Positions 46,541 through 54,939 of a DNA stretch of 64,000 bases are shown here, piece after piece; the first letter of the stretch is position 1; each line of letters begins with the position of its first letter. The notes under the pieces are model-generated. The model was not told the DNA's origin. It was given only the letters and a program-made list of their open reading frames with translations, and did no database searches. Position numbers and translations under genes: made by a program. Source of the stretch: Streptomyces tsukubensis (GTDB taxonomy: Bacteria > Actinomycetota > Actinomycetes > Streptomycetales > Streptomycetaceae). The DNA is taken from NCBI RefSeq assembly GCF_009296025.1, contig NZ_CP045178.1, positions 6,262,001 through 6,326,000 on the forward strand. Reading direction: 5' to 3'.

Positions 46541-46702
46541 GAGGAGTCGTCCGTCCCGCAAGGTCGAACCGATGAAATCCGTTGTTTACGTCACTTCTGG
46601 GAACTGATTTCGTAGCGCGCGACCTATGGGTATGTCGAAAGCGCAGCCGGAACGTCTAAGGTGGGTGTCTCAACCAATGGACAGCTGACAGGAGGGCCGG
46701 CA
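46541..46702. promoter_or_regulatory. Divergent control region of the putrescine genes
   Basis: A/T-richer than its surroundings. GAAATC (46574-46579) and GATTTC (46606-46611) form an inverted repeat with a 26-bp spacer, and TAAGGT (46657-46662) may be the -10 of the dehydrogenase gene. Candidate binding region for the Lrp-type regulator. Confidence 0.4.
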
Positions 46703-48142
46703 GTGAGCACCGAGCTGCGTCGACTGCGCAACTTCATCGACGGCGAGTTCCGGGACGCCGTCGACGGGGGCACCACCGAGGTGGTCAATCCCGCCACGGG
46801 CAAGGCATATGCCACCGCGCCGTTGTCCCGGCAGGCGGACATCGACGCCGCGATGGACGCCGCCGCGGCCGCGTTTCCCGCGTGGCGTGATCTCACGCCT
46901 TCCGAGCGCCAGAAAGCGTTGCTGAAGATCGCGGACGCCTTCGAGGAGCGGGCCGAGGAACTCATCGCCGCCGAGGTGGAGAACACCGGCAAGCCGGTGG
47001 GACTTACCCGGACCGAGGAAATCCCGCCGATGGTCGACCAGATCCGCTTCTTCGCCGGTGCGGCGCGGATGCTCGAAGGTCGGTCCGCCGGTGAGTACAT
47101 GGAGGGTCTGACCTCGATCGTGCGCCGTGAACCGGTCGGGGTCTGCGCGCAGGTAGCGCCGTGGAACTACCCGATGATGATGGGCGTATGGAAATTCGCC
47201 CCGGCGCTCGCCGCGGGCAACACCGTGGTGCTGAAGCCGTCGGACACCACCCCGGCCTCCTCGACCCTCATGGCGGAGATCATCGGCTCCATCGTGCCCA
47301 AGGGAGTCTTCAACGTCGTCTGCGGCGACCGCGACACCGGTCGTCTCATGGTGGAACACGACATTCCGGCGATGGCCTCCATCACTGGTTCCGTGCGCGC
47401 GGGAATGCAGGTGGCGGAGTCGGCCGCCAAGGACCTCAAGCGCGTACACCTGGAACTGGGCGGCAAAGCGCCGGTCGTCGTCTTCGAGGACGCGGACCTC
47501 GCCAAGGCCGTCGAGGGCATTTCCGAGGCCGGTTACTTCAACGCGGGGCAGGACTGTACCGCTGCCACCCGTGTGCTGGTCCACGAGTCCGTCCACGACG
47601 AGTTCGTGACAGCCCTGGCCAAGGCCGCCTCCGATCTGCGGACCGGAGGGCCCGACGACGAGGACGCCTTCTACGGGCCGGTCAACAACGCCCAGCAACT
47701 CGCCCAGGTCAGCGGCTTTATCGACCGTCTGCCGGCCCACGCCAAGATCGAGGCGGGCGGACGTCGTGTCGGCGAGAAGGGCTTCTTCTACGCGCCCACC
47801 GTCGTCTCCGGGCTGAACCAGGACGACGAGATCATTCAGAACGAGGTCTTCGGCCCCGTCATCACCGTCCAGACCTTCCGTGACGAAGAACAAGCGCTCC
47901 AGTACGCGAACGGTGTGGACTACGCCCTCGCCTCATCGGTGTGGACCAAGGACCACTCCAGGGCGATGCGGATGTCCAAGGCGCTCGACTTCGGCTGTGT
48001 CTGGATCAACACCCACATTCCACTGGTCGCGGAGATGCCGCACGGCGGTTTCAAGAAGTCCGGGTACGGCAAGGACCTCTCGGCGTACGGCTTCGACGAC
48101 TACACCCGCATCAAGCACGTCATGACGTCGCTCGACGGCTGA
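46703..48142 (+). CDS. Gamma-aminobutyraldehyde dehydrogenase (PatD-like)
   Basis: NAD-dependent aldehyde dehydrogenase of 479 aa. NAD site: VAPWNYPMMMGVWKFAPALA and SITGSVRAGMQV; catalytic Glu in LELGGKAPVVVFEDAD; catalytic Cys in NAGQDCTAATR; end motif PHGGFKKSGYGKDLS and YTRIKHVM. GTG 46703 has AGGAGG upstream. Expected to oxidise 4-aminobutyraldehyde to GABA. An inactivated paralogue is at 53378. Confidence 0.92.
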   Translation: MSTELRRLRNFIDGEFRDAVDGGTTEVVNPATGKAYATAPLSRQADIDAAMDAAAAAFPAWRDLTPSERQKALLKIADAFEERAEELIAAEVENTGKPVGLTRTEEIPPMVDQIRFFAGAARMLEGRSAGEYMEGLTSIVRREPVGVCAQVAPWNYPMMMGVWKFAPALAAGNTVVLKPSDTTPASSTLMAEIIGSIVPKGVFNVVCGDRDTGRLMVEHDIPAMASITGSVRAGMQVAESAAKDLKRVHLELGGKAPVVVFEDADLAKAVEGISEAGYFNAGQDCTAATRVLVHESVHDEFVTALAKAASDLRTGGPDDEDAFYGPVNNAQQLAQVSGFIDRLPAHAKIEAGGRRVGEKGFFYAPTVVSGLNQDDEIIQNEVFGPVITVQTFRDEEQALQYANGVDYALASSVWTKDHSRAMRMSKALDFGCVWINTHIPLVAEMPHGGFKKSGYGKDLSAYGFDDYTRIKHVMTSLDG

Positions 48143-48246
48143 TCCGTACTTTCTTCACCACCACTCATCCGCATCATCTGTTTCACCCGTTTCATCCGCT
48201 CATCCGCGCGGGCCGTGTGCTGTCGGCGTACGGCCCCGACGGATGG

Positions 48247-48280
48247 CCGCGCCGGACCTGCTGAACCCGGTCCGGCGCGG
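48247..48280. terminator. Terminator after the dehydrogenase gene
   Basis: CCGCGCCGGACC (48247-48258) and its perfect complement (48269-48280) form a 12-bp stem with a 10-nt loop, 105 bp after the stop. The rest of 48143-48483 has no gene. Confidence 0.7.
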
Positions 48281-48483
48281 AGGGGCCGGGGCGCGCCGCG
48301 TGCCGGCGGGGTGCCGCCGTCGGGCCCTCGGCATACGGGCGCCGCCGCGCCCGGGGACCTCCAGTCGCCACCGGGCCCGACGGTTGTGGGCGGGTCTTTC
48401 TTGTCTGCGGTTCGGCGGCGGGCGGGTGCGGTTCCGCCGGTTCAGTCGGCGTCCGGGAGCCCGTATGCCGCGGTCAGTAGCTT

Positions 48484-49020
48484 TTAGGCCGTGCGGTTCA
48501 GGTCGCGGCCTTTGGCATCCGTCGCGTTGACGCTGTACACGAGGCTCCTCGGCGGATCGCGCGTGGCGCCCACCGCTGTCGTGTAGCCGTACCTCGAACC
48601 CGACTTGCCCCAGAATGCGATTGCCTGGGAGTGCTCTACGCTGCGGCCCGCGCTGTACTGGCCCGGCCAGCCCGACCCGAAGGTGGGGACGGCCTCGTCT
48701 GGATGCGCCGGCCGCCTCGGCATGGTGAACATCTCTTCCAGGGCCGGGCCCCGGACAATTCTCCCCCTGAACAGCCGATGGAGGGAGCGCTCCAGGTCCG
48801 TCGTGGTCGATGTGAGATGGCCTGCCGCCCACGATTCCGTCTGGGACCATCGGGTGACGTCCCGCAGCTCAACCTCTCCGCCGGCCTTCGGGAACTCCTG
48901 GTACCCGTCGTTGTGCGGTCCTCGGATGTCCGTGTCGGCGTCCGGGAAGTACGAGTAGCGCAGGCCGGCCGGTCCTAGAACTCTCCGTTCCACCTCTGCC
49001 TCGTGCCGGTGGCCGGTCAC
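48484..49020 (-). pseudogene. Remnant of a DD-peptidase/beta-lactamase-family gene
   Basis: The frame encodes only the C-terminal part of a serine DD-carboxypeptidase-like protein: VTRWSQTESWAAGHLTSTTT, DLERSLHRLFRGRIV and WGKSGSRYGYTTAVGA (KTG-like triad region). The signal peptide and the SxxK and YxN halves are missing. The sequence is lost at about 49020, where a 10-bp tandem array and palindromes begin. Called a remnant because the catalytic half is absent. Confidence 0.75.
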
Positions 49021-49030
49021 GCGCTCTGCG

Positions 49031-49281
49031 TCCTTGCGCGTCCTTGCGCGTCCTTGCGCGCCGTACGGCGCGCAAGGACCGGACGTGGTCTGCCTCGGAA
49101 GCGCTCGTGGGGCCGGAGCGGGTACGGAGGAGGAGCACTCGGGAGTGGGACGCCGCCACCGTTGGCGCGCCGTGCGGCGCGTGCCGGGGTGCTGTGCACT
49201 CTCACGTCGCGGAGCCGGCGCCGGTCAGCCTCCGCGGTTGTGGGTTCGCGCGCGCCGCACGGCGCGCGCGAACCCACAACC
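49031..49281. repeat. 10-bp tandem array and three palindromes, two very long
   Basis: TCCTTGCGCG is repeated three times (49031-49060). The third unit is the left arm of a perfect 30-bp palindrome, 49050-49079 (half-site GTCCTTGCGCGCCGT, core 49059-49070). A further core is at 49168-49179 (TG). At 49236-49257 and 49260-49281 two perfect 22-nt arms (GGTTGTGGGTTCGCGCG...) flank a CA centre, making a 46-nt hairpin that contains the core 49253-49264. Confidence 0.92.
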
Positions 49282-49328
49282 CCGGCGGACGGCGACCACG
49301 TCTCCCGCTGCCGACCGCGCCAGAAGGT

Positions 49329-50018
49329 TCACCGCGGCTGCTGTTCGCGGAGCGAGCAGAGGACATCGATGCGGTTCGTGGTGATCGAGTCCACGCCGTG
49401 CTCCAGCAGCCGGCGCATCGAGCGCTTGGTATCCGGGGTCCAAGCGGACACGAGCATGCCGTGCCGGTGCACCTGGGCCGTGAGTTCGGAGTCGATCAGT
49501 CCGAAGCGATAGTTGAGCCAGCGTGGTCGCACCGCTTCAAGGAGCGACGCCCGCGGTGGCGCGGCAGTGGTCCAGGTCAGAGCGATCTCCGCGGCCCGGT
49601 CCGCGCCGCGTACCGCCAGCATCGCGGAGGGCCCCGCGCAGTAGTACGCACGCTCCGCCGCGCCGCTGTCGTGGATGACACCGACGATCGTGCGTACCGA
49701 TTCGGAGGTGGCACCCGGAATGTCGATCATGACGCGACTGCCGTCGGTGACCTTCAGAGCGCTGGCAAGGGTGGGCACGCGCCCGCCCGTCGCCTCGTCC
49801 ACCTCAGCGGCGTTGAGCGAGGCGAGCGGGCGGTCGTGACCCCAGAGCCTGGTCAGCGTGGAGTCGTGCAGCAGTACCGGTACGCCGTCCCTGGTGAGCC
49901 TGACATCCATCTCGACCGCGTCCGCGCCGCGGTCCAGTGCTGAACGCAACGACGGAAGGGTGTTCTCAAGGACGCGGTACGGATCGCCTCGATGGGCGAC
50001 AGCAGTGACGGGGCGCAT
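49329..50018 (-). CDS. Glycerophosphodiester phosphodiesterase
   Basis: Hydrolyses glycerophosphodiesters to glycerol 3-phosphate and an alcohol. 229 aa with the GDPD motifs VAHRGDPYRVLENTL (catalytic His, metal Glu), DAVEMDVRLTRDGVPVLLHD (second His and acidic ligands) and LVSAWTPDT near the end. No signal peptide, so cytosolic. Ends 48 bp from the long hairpin at 49236-49281, which may terminate it. Confidence 0.9.
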   Translation of the reverse strand: MRPVTAVAHRGDPYRVLENTLPSLRSALDRGADAVEMDVRLTRDGVPVLLHDSTLTRLWGHDRPLASLNAAEVDEATGGRVPTLASALKVTDGSRVMIDIPGATSESVRTIVGVIHDSGAAERAYYCAGPSAMLAVRGADRAAEIALTWTTAAPPRASLLEAVRPRWLNYRFGLIDSELTAQVHRHGMLVSAWTPDTKRSMRRLLEHGVDSITTNRIDVLCSLREQQPR

Positions 50019-50039
50019 ATGCCCATGTGACCACAGGGG

Positions 50040-51065
50040 TCACGGGGCGAGCCAGGACATGGTGTACGCGTCGATCTCCGCATTGAGCTTCGCCTTGCCC
50101 GCCGCGTCGAGGAACGAGGCGTCCACGGCGTTCTTCGCGAGCGCCGCAACGCCGCTCTCGTCCAGGTCCAGAAGCTCGGCCGCCACCAGGTACTCGTTGT
50201 TCAGGTCGGTTCCGAACATCGGCGGGTCGTCACTGTTCACGGTGACCAGTACACCGGCGGCCACCATCTGCTTGATGGGGTGCTCCGCGAGGCTGGAGAC
50301 GGCCCGGGTCGCGATATTGGAGGTCGGGCAGACCTCCAACGGAATCCGGTGCTCAGCGAGGTATGCCAGCAGCTTCGGATCCTGCGCCGCGCTAGTTCCG
50401 TGGCCGACACGCTCGGCACGCAACTCGGTCAGTGCGTCCCATACGGTCTGCGGCCCCGTGGTCTCGCCCGCGTGCGGCACCGAATGCAGCCCGGCCGCGA
50501 CGGCACGGTCGAAGTACGGCTTGAACTGCGGGCGCGGTACTCCGATCTCGGGACCACCGAGCCCGAAGGACACCAGCCCCTCCGGACGCAGATCCAAAGC
50601 GATGCGCGTCGTCTCCTCGGCCGATTCGAGCCCCGCCTCGCCGGGAATGTCGAAGCACCAGCGCAGAACGGTGCCGAAATCGGCCTCTGCCGCGATACTG
50701 GCGTCCTCGATGGCATCCACGAAGGCGCGGTCGCTGATGCCCCGACGGGTCGAGCTGTACGGGGTGACGGTGAGTTCCGCGTACCTGATGTTCTGCCGCG
50801 CCATGTCGCGGGCGATCTCGTAGGTCAGCAGACGTACGTCATCCGCCGTGCGGACCAGGTCGACTACGGACAGGTACACCTGGATGAAGTGCGCGAAGTC
50901 GGTGAACGAGAAGTAATCCACCAGTGCTTCGGGGTCCGTGGGCACGTCGGAGTCGGGGTGACGGGCTGCGAGGGCCGAGACGATACGGGGCGAGGCGGAG
51001 CCCACGTGGTGCACGTGCAGTTCTGCTTTGGGCAGCCCAGCGATGAAGGCGTGCAGGTCTTTCAC
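50040..51065 (-). CDS. Adenosine deaminase family protein
   Basis: Metal-dependent deaminase, 341 aa. Motifs: AELHVHHVGSASP (HxH), HAGETTGPQTVWDAL, ERVGHGTSA and VTVNSDDPPMFGTDL. GTG 51065 is chosen as start because GGGAAGGAA stands just upstream; ATG 51119 is a weaker option. Expected to convert adenosine to inosine, though some members act on related compounds. Its stop is 22 bp from the GDPD gene start. Confidence 0.88.
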   Translation of the reverse strand: MKDLHAFIAGLPKAELHVHHVGSASPRIVSALAARHPDSDVPTDPEALVDYFSFTDFAHFIQVYLSVVDLVRTADDVRLLTYEIARDMARQNIRYAELTVTPYSSTRRGISDRAFVDAIEDASIAAEADFGTVLRWCFDIPGEAGLESAEETTRIALDLRPEGLVSFGLGGPEIGVPRPQFKPYFDRAVAAGLHSVPHAGETTGPQTVWDALTELRAERVGHGTSAAQDPKLLAYLAEHRIPLEVCPTSNIATRAVSSLAEHPIKQMVAAGVLVTVNSDDPPMFGTDLNNEYLVAAELLDLDESGVAALAKNAVDASFLDAAGKAKLNAEIDAYTMSWLAP

Positions 51066-51195
51066 GATTTCCTTCCCTGGTACGGGCGGTGGGCCGAGTG
51101 CGTCCCGGTCGGGGATCATCGTAGGCGGCGCCACGAAGAGGGTAGGGCGCGGGCCGTAGCATGACGGTACGTATCGGATCCAAGAGGGGGCGCCC

Positions 51196-52425
51196 ATGTC
51201 CGAGGACGCGCGAGGGCCGCTGCGGAAGCCGACCGATCCGGGGGGCGGGGGCACGGCAGCCGCGGAGGACGGCACCCGCGCGGATCTCCCGGGCGCCTGG
51301 AAAACGGACGCCGGCGGCGTGAGCGTCGAGGGAACCGCGCCCCACCAGGTTCGGCCTTCCGCGCCGTACGGCACCTCCTCGCCCGCGCCGTACGGCGCGG
51401 AATCCGCCCCCTCCCAGCCTGTGCCGGCGTCTGTACGTGTTCACCCGGAGTGCGCGCCCGTGCCGAAGCCGGCCCCGGGGCGCGCTTTCCCCGAGGCGGC
51501 GGCCGGGAACGCTGCCAGTGGAACCGGTGCCGCGCCCGGCGGCGCGGTGGGCGCGCCGCAGCCCTCGATGTTCCCCGCCACTGACGCCGCGCCCGCCGCG
51601 ACGGCTCCCACAAGCGAAGCGCCCGCACTTCCCGTCGTACGGCAAGAGGTGCCTGCCACAGGGCGCCGTCCTTCACTTGACCACGGGCAATCGCCGTCCC
51701 TCATTCCTGGCTCGGGGACATGGGCGCCGCCCCAACCAGGTACGGCCTCTTCCCGGCCGGACGAGCCGCGTCCTGGCGGCGGCGGTGGTGCACCGACTGC
51801 GGCGGTGCCGCCACGGGGAGGCCCAGATGCCGCGCCGTACGGCGCGGCGCCAGGCTCCGCCTACGCGGCGTGGCCGGTCCCGTATCCGTACGCGCCGTAC
51901 GGCGCGGCGGCGGGCGGACATGTGCCGCCGCCGCCAGTGTCACCGGATGGCCCGGGGCAACCCCCGTACGGATACCCGATGCAGGGCGGCTACACGGACG
52001 CGCCGCACGGCGCGCCAGGCCATGGCCCGGCCCCATACGCGCTCGCGCAGACCTACCCCGGGAGCCCGGGGTACCGGGTAGGACCGGCGCACGGATGGCC
52101 AGGCTTTCCACCGGGGCCGCGTAACGCTTTCGGGACGGCCTCATTGGTGTGCGGGATCATCGGCGCCGCGCTGTTCGTGCTGTGGCCGCTCGCCGTAGTG
52201 TTGGGTGTTCTCGCGATCGTCTTCGGGATCCTGGGCAAGGCCAGGGTTCGCCGTCGTGAGGTGAACAACGGCGGTCAATCCACGGCGGGCATCATCTGCG
52301 GCGCTTTCGCCCTGGTCCTCGGAGTCGTCCTGTTCCTCTTCGTGATGACGCGCGTCGAAAGCGTGGACGGCGGGAGCGGCGACGGTCCAAGTGGTTACTC
52401 GGCTGCTGCCGTTCCCCTCACCTGA
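51196..52425 (+). CDS. DUF4190 membrane protein with palindrome-rich Pro/Ala domain
   Basis: Protein of 409 aa. Residues 1-300 are a disordered Pro/Ala/Gly-rich region with recurring APYGA and DAPHGAPG, four exact palindrome cores translated in frame (51386, 51833, 51893, 52001) and one near-copy at 51362. The C-terminal part has two membrane helices (SLVCGIIGAALFVLWPLAVVL and GIICGAFALVLGVVLFLFV) around a basic loop KARVRRREVNNGGQSTA, the DUF4190 pattern. Function unknown. Its 3' end overlaps the NADAR pseudogene on the other strand by 31 bp. Confidence 0.85.
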   Translation: MSEDARGPLRKPTDPGGGGTAAAEDGTRADLPGAWKTDAGGVSVEGTAPHQVRPSAPYGTSSPAPYGAESAPSQPVPASVRVHPECAPVPKPAPGRAFPEAAAGNAASGTGAAPGGAVGAPQPSMFPATDAAPAATAPTSEAPALPVVRQEVPATGRRPSLDHGQSPSLIPGSGTWAPPQPGTASSRPDEPRPGGGGGAPTAAVPPRGGPDAAPYGAAPGSAYAAWPVPYPYAPYGAAAGGHVPPPPVSPDGPGQPPYGYPMQGGYTDAPHGAPGHGPAPYALAQTYPGSPGYRVGPAHGWPGFPPGPRNAFGTASLVCGIIGAALFVLWPLAVVLGVLAIVFGILGKARVRRREVNNGGQSTAGIICGAFALVLGVVLFLFVMTRVESVDGGSGDGPSGYSAAAVPLT

Positions 52426-52549
52426 TCCGAGGTCCCGGCGCGCGACCTCTCCCGCGCCTCCATCAGTGCGAGGCCGAGCAGGTTCTGGCCTCGCCATCGC
52501 TCGGGGTCGCCCGATCGCTCGTCGTCCGCGGCGACACCAATACCCCTAA

Positions 52550-52711
52550 GGGGTCCTTGCGATATGGGCGCCCGAGCCGCGGGGGCCGGCACCGCACCTC
52601 GCGGCGTTGCCGAAAAGCCCTGGTAGCTCCGTTACGAGGGCTCTCCGGCGCCTTGCGATGCACGGCACCAGCCCCCGCGGCCTGATCGGACTCCCATATC
52701 GCAAGGACCCC
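52550..52711. mobile_element. 162-bp MITE-like element with 19-bp terminal inverted repeats
   Basis: GGGGTCCTTGCGATATGGG at 52550-52568 is perfectly inverted at 52693-52711, and similarity between the arms continues inward (both carry CCGCGGGGGC). TAA flanks both ends (52547-52549, 52712-52714), as a target duplication would. It has no coding capacity, so it needs a transposase from elsewhere. Removing it with one TAA rejoins the NADAR frame exactly. Confidence 0.85.
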
Positions 52712-53028
52712 TAACGCGATCCGTGGGGCTCGCCTCTACGAGTACGCGGTCACCGGTGGCCAGGAGGAAGCCCCTCAAGTCGGGGGCGGCCGAGCACTTG
52801 TGCACACTGCCCGTGACCACGACGCCGAACCGTTCATGCCGCCACACCGTGACGTCGAAGCCCCGGACGGGCCTTCCTGCCCTCTTCGCCAGCGCGGGGT
52901 CCGGAGCCTCTTTGAGGTGTCGTTCGGCCTCCGCGTCACCGAAGAGCCGCGCCTTCCCCGCCATCATCCAGTGCTCGGCGGTGGCGTACGCCGCGCCGTC
53001 CACCGTTAACGTCGCCGTCCACCAGTGA

Positions 53029-53057
53029 CTCAGACAGTCCACACTCTCAGACAGTCC
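53029..53057. repeat. Short direct duplication causing a frameshift
   Basis: CTCAGACAGTCC at 53029-53040 and 53046-53057, offset 17 bp. It shifts the NADAR frame and introduces a stop shortly after GADCL. Confidence 0.85.
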
Positions 53058-53225
53058 GCACCCACGCGTCTGTCCTGGAGCGGCCGGTGACCCCAGAAGT
53101 ACAGGTACTTCACGCTCGCTGCGCTGTCGCGTGCCCGTGCCGGCAACGAGTCCATCGAATCGATCTTGGAATGCACGCGAGTGTCGCAGTCACGACGGGC
53201 ACGGTGCCGTTGATTATCCGGATCA

Positions 53226-53243
53226 GTTGGACACCGATCCAAC
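53226..53243. promoter_or_regulatory. Inverted repeat upstream of the dead dehydrogenase gene
   Basis: GTTGGA-CACCGA-TCCAAC, a perfect 6-bp inverted repeat with a 6-bp spacer, in an A/T-rich stretch with GGTTAACC at 53254-53261. Possible operator left over from the once active dehydrogenase gene at 53378. Confidence 0.4.
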
Positions 53244-53377
53244 AGATTTCGTCGGTTAACCAAAAGGAAACAACGGAATCCCTTGTTGGTATGCCGTGAC
53301 TCTGTCAGGATCGGCACCCAAATTGGGCAGTAGCTACGGCGGGCCTCGTTCCGGGGCACCTGCCGGAGGAGAGCCGC

Positions 53378-54881
53378 ATGCACAACCGCTTTCAGCCGAA
53401 GGACCGATTGGCGGACGGCGCGCAGTTCATCGACGGACGGCTGCGGGTCGGGACGTCCGGGCGGTGGCTGGGCGTGATCGACCCGGCGACCGGTGTCGAG
53501 GTCTACTCACCGGCAGGTGGCGGCGGCGTGGACACGGTGGTCGCCGCCGCACGTGCCGCCTTTCCCAGGTGGTCCGGCGTGACGCGCTCTGACGCGCTGC
53601 GCCGTTTCGCCGCGATACTGGCCGAGCGTGCCGAGGAGTTCGCCCAGGCCGAGTCGCCGCAGTGTGGCAAGCCGTTGAGGCTCAGCCGTGAGTCCGACGT
53701 ACCGGGCACAGTCGACAATGCGACCTTCTTCGCCGGCGCCGCTCACCACCCAGAGGGAAGATCGGCAGGCGAGTACAGCGGCGCCCGCACCTCGTACACC
53801 CGCCGTGAGTTGATCGGCGTCGTCGGCTCCGTCGCCCCCTTGAACTGCCCCCTCCAGATGGCCGCATGGAAGATTCTCCCGGCTGTCGCGGCCGGCAAGA
53901 CCATGGTCCTGAAGCCTGCCGAGATCACGCCCTTCACGTCGTTGCTGTTCGCCGAAGCCGCCACCGCGGCAGGCGTGTCCGACGGCGTGATCAACATCGT
54001 CAGCGGGGCGGGCCACGATGCCGGGGAACATCTGGTCGTCCACCCCGACGTCGCCAAGACTTCCTTCACCGGTTCGACGGCGGTCGGTAAGCGGGGGGCG
54101 GAAATCGCCGCCGCTACGGTGACGTGTCCTCACCTTGAACTCGGGGGCAAGGCTCCCTCCGTCGTTTTCGACGACGCGGACCCGGAGTCCGCTGTCCATG
54201 GCGCGGTCGCGGGAAGTCTCATCAACTCGGGCCAGGACTGGACGGCGGCCACACGGGCCTACGTCCAGCGTCCGCTCTACGACGTTTTCGTACGCGACGT
54301 CGGCGCGCTGATGGAGGCCGTCAGCGTCGGTGACCCCTTCGATCCCGCGACCGCCCTCGGCCCTCTCCCCAGCCATGCGCACCGGGACCGGGGCGCGGGT
54401 TTCGTCGAACGGGGCCCGCGCGTACGCCGCGGTCGTCACGGGCGGCGAGGCGACAGGCGGGCCGCTCAAGGACGGCGCGTACTACCGCCCCACCTGAGAT
54501 CACCGGCGCGGCGCAGGACAATCGAGGCCGTTCAGTCCGGGATCTTCGGCCCCGTCCTCGTGGTCCTGCCCTTCGACAGCGACGGCGAAGGTATCCGTCT
54601 CGCCAACGACACTCCGTACGGCCTCGCATCGTCCGCCGGGACGCGCGACGTGTACCGGGCCAAACGCGCGACGCGGGAATTCACATCCGGTTGTGTGTGG
54701 GGCAACGACCACATTCCACTCATCAGTGGAATACCGCACGGCGGCTACAAAGGCATCCGATTACGGAAGGGACATGTCCTCCTACTCCTTCGAGGAGTAC
54801 ACACAGGTCAAACGCGTCATGTGCGACAACACGGGGATCGCGAAGAAGGACTGGCACCACACGATCTTCGGGGACCGCTAG
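53378..54881 (+). pseudogene. Decayed aldehyde dehydrogenase (aminobutyraldehyde type)
   Basis: Paralogue of the dehydrogenase at 46703. The N-terminal two thirds is readable, but the catalytic Cys in the GQDCTAATR motif is Trp (GQDWTAATR, near 54235). From about 54411 the frame breaks: an extra G in the run 54411-54414, an extra base creating TGA at 54495-54497, and another near 54520, which together return to the first frame. A further +2 shift near 54755 puts DMSSYSFEEYTQVKRVM in another phase, ending at TAG 54881. It keeps a good Shine-Dalgarno (GGAGGAG). Both the active site and the frame are lost. Confidence 0.92.
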
Positions 54882-54939
54882 GCACGGGGCCGCTCAGCTG
54901 CCGGCGGCGGCCGTATCCACCCGAGAGGGAAGTCAGCGT

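Larger units (their letters stand above)
52395..53155 (-). pseudogene. NADAR (YbiA-like) gene, broken twice
   Basis: Three segments in sequence reconstruct one NADAR protein: SVKYLYFWGHRPLQDRRVGA (start ATG 53155), DCLSHWWTATLTVDGAAYAT with AEHWMMAGKARLFGDAEAER and LLATGDRVLVEASPTDRV, then GIGVAADDERSGDPERWRGQ and NLLGLALMEARE. A 12-bp direct duplication with a 17-bp offset (53029-53057) shifts the frame after GADCL; deleting 17 bp restores GADCLSHWW. A 162-bp element (52550-52711) splits DRV from GIGV. NADAR proteins are N-glycosidase or ADP-ribosyl-guanine hydrolase relatives; this copy is probably dead. Confidence 0.88.

Noticed and set aside
52542..52554. ACCCC-TAA-GGGGT as a terminator of the DUF4190 gene
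   Set aside because: It is the junction of host sequence, TAA target duplication and element end, so the symmetry is probably accidental.
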